Assembly (NCBI RefSeq): GCF_025564065.1
Contig: NZ_JAMGZK010000041.1
Coordinates: 62,001 to 126,000, forward strand
Source: Silvania hatchlandensis
GTDB lineage: Bacteria; Pseudomonadota; Gammaproteobacteria; Enterobacterales; Enterobacteriaceae
Length of the DNA: 64,000 bases
Reading direction: 5' to 3'
How positions within the stretch are numbered: position 1 is the first letter of the stretch; the number at the start of each line of letters is the position of its first letter. Below the pieces are notes generated by a model. It was given only the letters and a program-made list of their open reading frames with translations, did not search any database and was not told the DNA's origin. The position numbers and the translations under genes are program-made. This document shows positions 58,604-64,000 of this stretch, one piece after another.

Positions 58604-58799
58604 TATTATGTCGGATTTGAGATAAGTCCAGCCAGCCGGAGAAATATTTCGCTGATGAATCGCTGCGGGATATTTTATGCGCCATGTCACAAAAGCTGCT
58701 ACACTCCGCTGCTTCGCGACACTGTGGTTTTTGTCCTCTTTTTTGTCATTATCTCCCTGAAAACTACACCTGAAACGGTCGGGGCGGTTCGGAGTTGTT

Positions 58800-60176
58800 A
58801 TGTCTTTTGATACCCTTGGCCTGAACCCGGAAATTCTACGTGCTGTAGAAGAACAGGGCTACCGCGAACCTACCCCTATTCAGCAGCAGGCGATCCCTGC
58901 CGTACTGGCGGGCCGTGACCTGATGGCGAGCGCCCAGACCGGTACCGGTAAAACGGCGGGCTTTACCCTGCCGCTGCTGCAACGTCTGATTGAGAATGAA
59001 CCGCATGCGAAGGGCCGTCGCCCGGTGCGCGCCTTGATCCTGACCCCAACCCGTGAACTGGCCGCCCAGGTGGGTGAGAACGTGCGTGAGTACAGCCGCT
59101 ATCTCAACATCCGCTCACTGGTGGTATTCGGTGGGGTGAGCATTAACCCACAGATGATGAAACTGCGCAGCGGCGTTGACGTGCTGGTCGCCACCCCGGG
59201 CCGTCTGCTCGACCTGGAACATCAGAACGCCGTCAAGCTCGACAGCGTTGAAATCCTGGTGCTCGACGAAGCCGACCGCATGCTCGACATGGGCTTTATT
59301 CATGATATTCGCCGCGTGCTGGCTAAGCTGCCTGCGCGTCGCCAGAACCTGCTGTTCTCTGCGACCTTCTCTGACGAAATCAAACAGCTCGCGTCAAAAC
59401 TGCTGCACAACCCGCTGGAAGTGGAAGTGGCGCGTCGCAACACCGCCTCTGAGCAGGTGACCCAGCATGTTCACATGGTGGATAAAAAGCGTAAGCGCGA
59501 GCTACTGTCCCAGATGATCGGCGAAGGCAACTGGCAGCAGGTGCTGGTCTTTACCCGCACCAAACACGGGGCGAACCACCTTGCAGAACAGCTGAACAAA
59601 GACGGGATCCGCAGCGCGGCGATCCACGGTAACAAAAGCCAGGGCGCCCGTACCCGCGCGCTGGCGGAATTCAAGTCCGGCGACATCCGCGTGCTGGTGG
59701 CAACCGACATCGCTGCCCGTGGTCTGGACATCGAAGAGCTGCCGCACGTGGTTAACTACGAGCTGCCGAACGTGCCGGAAGATTACGTGCACCGTATCGG
59801 TCGTACCGGTCGTGCAGCCGCAACCGGTGAAGCCCTGTCGCTGGTCTGCGTGGATGAAATCAAACTGCTGCGTGACATCGAACGCCTGCTGAAAAAAGAA
59901 GTTCCGCGTATCGCTATCGAAGGCTACGAGGTGGATCCGTCCATCAAAGCTGAGCCCATTCAGAACGGTCGCCAGGGTGGCGGTCGTGGACAGGGCGGTG
60001 GACGCGGGCAGGGCGGCGGTGGCCGTGGTCAACAGCAGCCGCGCCGTACTGATGGTCGTTCCGAAGGCGGCGCACCGAAGGCGGCCAGCAAGCCACCGCG
60101 TCGTGATGGCGATGCCAAACCGGCAGGCGAACAGCAGCGTCGACGCCGTCCGCGCAAACCTGCTAGCGCGCAGTAA
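58800..60176 (+). CDS. rhlE: ATP-dependent RNA helicase RhlE
   Basis: 458 residues. DEAD-box motifs in order: Q motif [15 protein letters not shown] (45-52), [28 protein letters not shown]. The C-terminus is a Gly/Arg/Gln-rich tail ([21 protein letters not shown]) that binds RNA. Acts in ribosome assembly and mRNA turnover. GGAG lies 6 nt before ATG 58800. Ends at an intrinsic terminator. Confidence 0.97.
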   Translation: MSFDTLGLNPEILRAVEEQGYREPTPIQQQAIPAVLAGRDLMASAQTGTGKTAGFTLPLLQRLIENEPHAKGRRPVRALILTPTRELAAQVGENVREYSRYLNIRSLVVFGGVSINPQMMKLRSGVDVLVATPGRLLDLEHQNAVKLDSVEILVLDEADRMLDMGFIHDIRRVLAKLPARRQNLLFSATFSDEIKQLASKLLHNPLEVEVARRNTASEQVTQHVHMVDKKRKRELLSQMIGEGNWQQVLVFTRTKHGANHLAEQLNKDGIRSAAIHGNKSQGARTRALAEFKSGDIRVLVATDIAARGLDIEELPHVVNYELPNVPEDYVHRIGRTGRAAATGEALSLVCVDEIKLLRDIERLLKKEVPRIAIEGYEVDPSIKAEPIQNGRQGGGRGQGGGRGQGGGGRGQQQPRRTDGRSEGGAPKAASKPPRRDGDAKPAGEQQRRRRPRKPASAQ

Positions 60177-60181
60177 TCTGG

Positions 60182-60213
60182 AAGCCCGGTCGTAAAGCCG
60201 GGCTTTTCTTTTT
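60182..60213 (+). terminator. Terminator after rhlE
   Basis: AAGCCCGG (60182-60189) pairs with CCGGGCTT (60198-60205), followed by TTCTTTTT. Confidence 0.88.
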
Positions 60214-60239
60214 GCGGCCCGCCAGAGAAAGTGCCACAA

Positions 60240-60259
60240 TAGTGGCTGTTTATACAGTA
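60240..60259. promoter_or_regulatory. LexA (SOS) box of dinG
   Basis: TAGTGGCTGTTTATACAGTA. It differs at one position from the E. coli dinG LexA box as I recall it (TATTGGCTGTTTATACAGTA) and lies 14 bp before the gene. Confidence 0.85.
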
Positions 60260-60272
60260 TTTCAGGTTCATC

Positions 60273-62450
60273 ATGGCTTTAACCGCCGCGCTGAAAGCGC
60301 AAATTGCCGCCTGGTATAAGGCGCTACAACAGCAGATCCCCGATTTTATCCCCCGCGCACCGCAACGGCAGATGATTGCCGATGTGGCGAAAACGCTCGC
60401 CGGGGACGAGGGCAGGCATCTGGCAATTGAGGCGCCGACCGGCGTCGGTAAAACCCTCTCCTACCTGATCCCCGGCATCGCTATCGCCCGGGAAGAACAA
60501 AAAACGCTGGTGGTGAGCACCGCCAACGTCGCCCTGCAGGATCAGATCTACAGTAAAGACCTGCCCCTGCTGCGCAAGATTATCCCCGACCTGCGCTTTA
60601 CTGCCGCCTTTGGCCGCGGGCGCTATGTCTGCCCGCGCAATCTGGCGGCGCTTGCCAGCAGCGAACCCACCCAGCAGGATCTGCTGGCGTTCCTCGATGA
60701 CGATCTCACGCCGAATAACAAAGCCGAGCAGGAGCTGTGCGCCCGGCTGAAGCTTGATCTCGACGGTTATAAATGGGACGGTCTGCGCGATCATACCGAT
60801 AAGGCCATTGCGGACGACCTGTGGCGCCGACTCAGCACCGACAAGGCCAGCTGCCTGAACCGCAACTGCCACTACTACCGGGAGTGCCCGTTCTTTGTCG
60901 CCCGCCGCGAGATCCAGGAAGCCGAAGTGGTGGTCGCAAACCACGCGCTGGTGATGGCGGCGATGGAGAGCGAAGCGGTTCTGCCAGACCCGAAAAACCT
61001 CCTGCTGGTGCTGGACGAAGGCCACCATCTGCCGGACGTCGCCCGCGACGCGCTGGAGATGAGCGCCGAAATCACGGCCCCGTGGTTTCGCCTGCAGCTC
61101 GATCTGTTCTGCAAGCTGGTCGCCACCTGCATGGATCAGTTCCGGCCCAAAACGATACCGCCGCTGTCTGTCCCGGAGCGGCTGAGCGAGCACTGCGAAA
61201 CGATATACGGACATATCGCCTCGCTGAATAACATCCTCGACCTCTATCTTCCGCCCGGTCAGGAAGCGGAACACCGTTTTGAGATGGGCGCGCTGCCGGA
61301 TGAGATCATGACCCTTTGCCGCGAGCTGGCCCAGCTTATCGAAAAGCTGCGCGGGCTGGCGGAGCTGTTCTTAAACGATCTCAGTGAAAAAACCGGCACC
61401 CACGACGTGGTGCGTGTACACCGGGTGCTGCTGCAGATGAACCGCGCGCTGGGCATGTTCGAGGGGCAGAGCAAGCTCTGGCGGCTGGCGTCAATGGCTC
61501 AGGCATCCGGTGCGCCGGTCACCAAGTGGGCGACGCGGGAAGTGAGGGAGGGGCAGGTGCACCTTTTCTTCCACTGCGCGGGCATTCGCGTCAGCGATCA
61601 GCTGGAGAAGCTGCTCTGGCGCAGCGTGCCGCATGTGGTGGTCACCTCCGCCACGCTGCGCTCGTTGAACAGCTTTTCGCGCCTGCAGGAGATGAGCGGC
61701 CTGAAAGAGAAAGCCGGGGATCGCTTTGTGGCCCTCGACTCGCCGTTTAACCACTGCGAGCAAGGCAAGCTGGTGATCCCGCGCATGCAGTATGAGCCGC
61801 TGATTGATAACGAAGAGCAGCATCTTGCCGAGATGGCGGCCTACTTCCGCGAACAGCTGGAAAGCAAAAAGTACCCCGGCATGCTGGTGCTGTTCGCCAG
61901 CGCCCGGGCGATGAATCTGTTTTTAACCTTCGTGACCGATCTGCGTCTGCTCCTGCTGGTACAGGGGGATCAACCCCGCTACCGACTGGTGGAGCTGCAC
62001 CGTAAACGGATAGACAGCGGGGAGCGCAGCGTGCTGGTGGGGCTCCAGTCGTTTGCCGAAGGGCTGGATCTGAAGGGCGATTACCTCACCCAGGTGCACA
62101 TTCACAAGATTGCCTTCCCGCCCATCGACAGCCCGGTGGTGCTCACCGAGGGGGAGTGGCTGAAAAGCCTCAACCGCTTCCCGTTCGAAGTGCAGAGCCT
62201 GCCGGCGGCGTCGTTTAACCTTATCCAGCAGGTCGGGCGTCTGATCCGTAGCCATAGCTGCTGGGGTGAAGTGGTGATCTACGATAAGCGCCTGCTGACA
62301 AAAAACTACGGCAAGCGTCTGCTGAATGCGCTGCCGGTGTTTCCCATCGACCAGCCAGAAGTGCCCGAGGTAAAAAAACGCCCGACTAAATCCACCGCCG
62401 GGCGTAAAAAAAGCATCCATGCTAAGAGGCGCGGTCCTACTGGTAAGTGA
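60273..62450 (+). CDS. dinG: ATP-dependent DNA helicase DinG
   Basis: 725 residues (E. coli 716). SOS-induced XPD-like 5'-3' helicase that removes R-loops and fork barriers. Walker A APTGVGKT (54-61), Fe-S cysteines in RYVCPRN and CLNRNCHYYREC, Walker B-type LVLDEGHHLPD, motif VI region QQVGRLIRS. The C-terminal 25 residues are Lys/Arg-rich (VKKRPTKSTAGRKKSIHAKR). Its last 14 bp overlap the convergent fimbrial gene. Confidence 0.97.
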   Translation: MALTAALKAQIAAWYKALQQQIPDFIPRAPQRQMIADVAKTLAGDEGRHLAIEAPTGVGKTLSYLIPGIAIAREEQKTLVVSTANVALQDQIYSKDLPLLRKIIPDLRFTAAFGRGRYVCPRNLAALASSEPTQQDLLAFLDDDLTPNNKAEQELCARLKLDLDGYKWDGLRDHTDKAIADDLWRRLSTDKASCLNRNCHYYRECPFFVARREIQEAEVVVANHALVMAAMESEAVLPDPKNLLLVLDEGHHLPDVARDALEMSAEITAPWFRLQLDLFCKLVATCMDQFRPKTIPPLSVPERLSEHCETIYGHIASLNNILDLYLPPGQEAEHRFEMGALPDEIMTLCRELAQLIEKLRGLAELFLNDLSEKTGTHDVVRVHRVLLQMNRALGMFEGQSKLWRLASMAQASGAPVTKWATREVREGQVHLFFHCAGIRVSDQLEKLLWRSVPHVVVTSATLRSLNSFSRLQEMSGLKEKAGDRFVALDSPFNHCEQGKLVIPRMQYEPLIDNEEQHLAEMAAYFREQLESKKYPGMLVLFASARAMNLFLTFVTDLRLLLLVQGDQPRYRLVELHRKRIDSGERSVLVGLQSFAEGLDLKGDYLTQVHIHKIAFPPIDSPVVLTEGEWLKSLNRFPFEVQSLPAASFNLIQQVGRLIRSHSCWGEVVIYDKRLLTKNYGKRLLNALPVFPIDQPEVPEVKKRPTKSTAGRKKSIHAKRRGPTGK

Positions 62451-62937
62451 ACGTAAACTGCACCACGCTTGAAAATTCGCCCGCGCTGACCGGGGTATGC
62501 GAGGCGTAATAGCGTGCCGCCATCGGGAAGTCGGCGGTGTGGCTGACCGGGTCGATCACCGCGTTAAAGCGCGATTCTGGTGCCAGAATGATCGAGTCGT
62601 TGCGGTCGGCCAGTTCCAGCGCCAGCCCTTTTGCCGTGCCGGTGTTGGCGAACTTGAACGGGTGGGTCGTGTCGCGCTCCCCCTCAAGCTGGATGGTGGC
62701 CAGGGTCAGGCTTCGCGGGCATCTGGAGAGGGTGATATCAAAATTCTTCCACGTCCCGGTATCCCCCACCCTCTTAAAATCACTGGCCACCGCCTGGCCG
62801 AGATCCACCACCTTGTTCTGGCTGGTGCTATCCACCTGGCAGGCGATGTCGTAAATATTGCCTTTGATGCTGAGCATCACGTCGGTGGCCGGAGCGGACA
62901 GGCTGGTCAGTAGCAGGATCAAGGCTACATATTTCAT
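62437..62937 (-). CDS. Minor fimbrial subunit
   Basis: 166 residues with a signal peptide (MKYVALILLLTSLSAPA) and a fimbrial beta-domain: GNIYDIACQVDS with the first disulfide Cys, LSRCP with the second, and a C-terminal donor-strand pattern ending VVQFTFTYQ. GTG 62949, overlapping the previous stop, is another possible start. Last gene of a chaperone-usher operon reading in from the right edge. Confidence 0.85.
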   Translation of the reverse strand: MKYVALILLLTSLSAPATDVMLSIKGNIYDIACQVDSTSQNKVVDLGQAVASDFKRVGDTGTWKNFDITLSRCPRSLTLATIQLEGERDTTHPFKFANTGTAKGLALELADRNDSIILAPESRFNAVIDPVSHTADFPMAARYYASHTPVSAGEFSSVVQFTFTYQ

Positions 62938-62945
62938 CGGGGATC

Positions 62946-63935
62946 TCACTGGTATTCAATGTCGATGGTGGCAATGGTATTGGCTCGCCCGGCGGTCACC
63001 TGAGCGTCAGTCTGGTAATACTGCACCTGAAAAGGCAGGTCGAACGGCTGGTCGGGGACGGTCTTGTTGCCAAACATGATCGGAGAGTCGTAGCGCAGTA
63101 TCACCCCGCTCACCATCATTCTCACCCCGATGCCGGTGGCACTGTCGCTGCCTGGCGTCAGGTTCAGCACGTCATTACCGTCACTGAGCGAGGTGCTGCC
63201 GTTGGCGCTGGTAACCCGGGCGGTCATGGTTACCGCGTCGGTACAGGTCGCCGTCAGGTTGAAGGTTTTCCAGTCGCTGCTGCTGCCAACATGGGTAAAG
63301 AGGCTGGTTGGGAAATCCCCCAGCATAATGACCAGACTTTTCGGATCCACCGAGCAGGTGGTGGCCTTCAGCGCCAGGTTGCCGCCGTAGCGCACGGCGT
63401 CCAGTTTGCCGAGCTGCCGATCCGGATAGATGCCCAGCGACCAGATGCCGTTGCGTACCGTCGTTGACGCCTGCTCTCCGGTGGTGCTCGCGGTTTTGAT
63501 CAGCTGCATCGTCAGCGACACGTTGAAGCTGCCGGATCCGTCACTGCTGACGTACCCCAGCGGTGTGCTGCGGCTGTCGCAGTGGGCGGCGCGGCCTCGC
63601 ACCGGCTGTCCGGCGCTGTTCAGCAGCTCAATGCCAATCCCCTCTATACCGCTGCGATACACTCCCGGCATCCCCGGCACCTCCTCGCCTTCGCCCAGAT
63701 GGCAGGCGGTGATCGGCTTGCCGCTGTCGGCGGCATCACAGCCGCCTTTCACCCTATGCGAGCGGGTGGAGCCCGGAATGGCATTGCCGACCCCGAGCGT
63801 GGAGGGCACCGACAGCGTACCCGGCGTCACTGACCAGGGGAGATCCGCAGTGGAGCAGGTGGCTTTCGCCTGCGGCATAAACAGAAACAGGGCGGCCAAC
63901 AGGGCCAGGACACAGCCGTAACGGAAGGGTTTCAT
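62946..63935 (-). CDS. Fimbrial tip adhesin-like protein
   Basis: 329 residues with a signal peptide (GCVLALLAALFLFMPQAKA). Two-domain layout as in tip adhesins: an N-terminal part with several Cys (KGGCDAADSGKPITACHLGEGEE, AAHCDSRS) and a C-terminal pilin domain with KATTCSVDPKSLVIMLGDF, LTATCTD and a final YYQTDAQVTAGRANTIATIDIEYQ. The receptor is unknown. Directly followed by the minor subunit gene. Confidence 0.8.
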   Translation of the reverse strand: MKPFRYGCVLALLAALFLFMPQAKATCSTADLPWSVTPGTLSVPSTLGVGNAIPGSTRSHRVKGGCDAADSGKPITACHLGEGEEVPGMPGVYRSGIEGIGIELLNSAGQPVRGRAAHCDSRSTPLGYVSSDGSGSFNVSLTMQLIKTASTTGEQASTTVRNGIWSLGIYPDRQLGKLDAVRYGGNLALKATTCSVDPKSLVIMLGDFPTSLFTHVGSSSDWKTFNLTATCTDAVTMTARVTSANGSTSLSDGNDVLNLTPGSDSATGIGVRMMVSGVILRYDSPIMFGNKTVPDQPFDLPFQVQYYQTDAQVTAGRANTIATIDIEYQ

Positions 63936-63951
63936 CTTTTCCTCGATGCTG

Positions 63952-64000
63952 TCAGGAGCACTGGGCGGTAACGCTAATCACCGGGTCAGCGGATCCGGAC
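63952..64000 (-). CDS. C-terminal end of the preceding fimbrial-operon gene (partial, possibly usher)
   Basis: Only about 15 codons are in the window, ending SADPVISVTAQCS and TGA at 63952-63954. A cysteine near the C-terminus is common in fimbrial ushers, and an usher normally precedes the adhesin, but the fragment is too short to identify. Confidence 0.35.
   Translation of the reverse strand, partial: SGSADPVISVTAQCS

Noticed and set aside
59976-60030. Short repeats (GGTGGACGTGGGCAGGGC type) near the end of rhlE
   Set aside because: They encode the ordinary Gly/Arg/Gln-rich tail of RhlE.
1-64000. tRNA, rRNA, IS elements or integrases
   Set aside because: None recognised on either strand; no transposase-like product among the credible genes.

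Overview
This is chromosomal DNA from a member of the Enterobacteriaceae close to Enterobacter, Lelliottia or Klebsiella. The backbone genes (hut, bio, uvrB, ybhK, moaABCDE, ybhL, ybhN-clsB-ybhP, ybhQ, ybhRSFG-cecR, rhlE, dinG) keep the order known from Escherichia coli and relatives, and their proteins align over nearly full length with the E. coli versions as I remember them. The hut genes next to bio, absent from E. coli K-12, fit the Klebsiella/Enterobacter/Salmonella arrangement. Species cannot be named from the window.

Layout. 1-4025: histidine utilisation (hutC partial, hutU, hutH) with a HutC-type operator. 4032-9573: ybhB, then the divergent biotin cluster bioA / bioBFCD around a BirA operator, so that nearly all of the late biotin pathway is here. 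9533-10258: an orphan UrtE/LivF-like ABC ATPase with a degenerate signature motif. 10580-13064: uvrB with a paired DnaA-box element and a LexA box. 13616-42684: a 29-kb type VI secretion (T6SS) locus placed between uvrB and ybhK, which are adjacent in E. coli. 42695-46654: ybhK, then a ModE-type site, a molybdenum-cofactor riboswitch and moaABCDE. 46713-49430: ybhL followed by a decayed patch (possible small frameshifted ORF, LysR fragment, HycA-like gene, broken bestrophin gene). 49462-58569: ybhN-clsB-ybhP, ybhQ, and the ybhG-F-S-R ABC exporter with its TetR regulator cecR and a perfect palindromic operator. 58800-62450: rhlE and the LexA-controlled dinG. 62437-64000: the end of a fimbrial operon on the minus strand.

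The T6SS encodes all 13 core parts: TssB/TssC sheath, TssK/E/F/G baseplate, TssL/M/J membrane complex, Hcp tube, ClpV, VgrG and TssA, with a PAAR tip, an OmpA-domain accessory and a TagA-like protein. tssA carries a single-base frameshift, so either the system is crippled or the sequence has an error there. Inside the locus, after vgrG, lies an effector module: a DUF4123 chaperone, a YceK-like lipoprotein, five tandem near-identical lipoproteins with an exact 551-bp period, and a Tle1-type (DUF2235) phospholipase with Ser-Asp-His residues in place.

The most interesting signals are the five-copy mosaic immunity-gene array whose copies 2-5 start with codons captured from the effector gene; the OmpA protein that looks like a shortened TssM fused to a peptidoglycan-binding domain; the frameshifted tssA; and the orphan ATPase tail-overlapping bioD.
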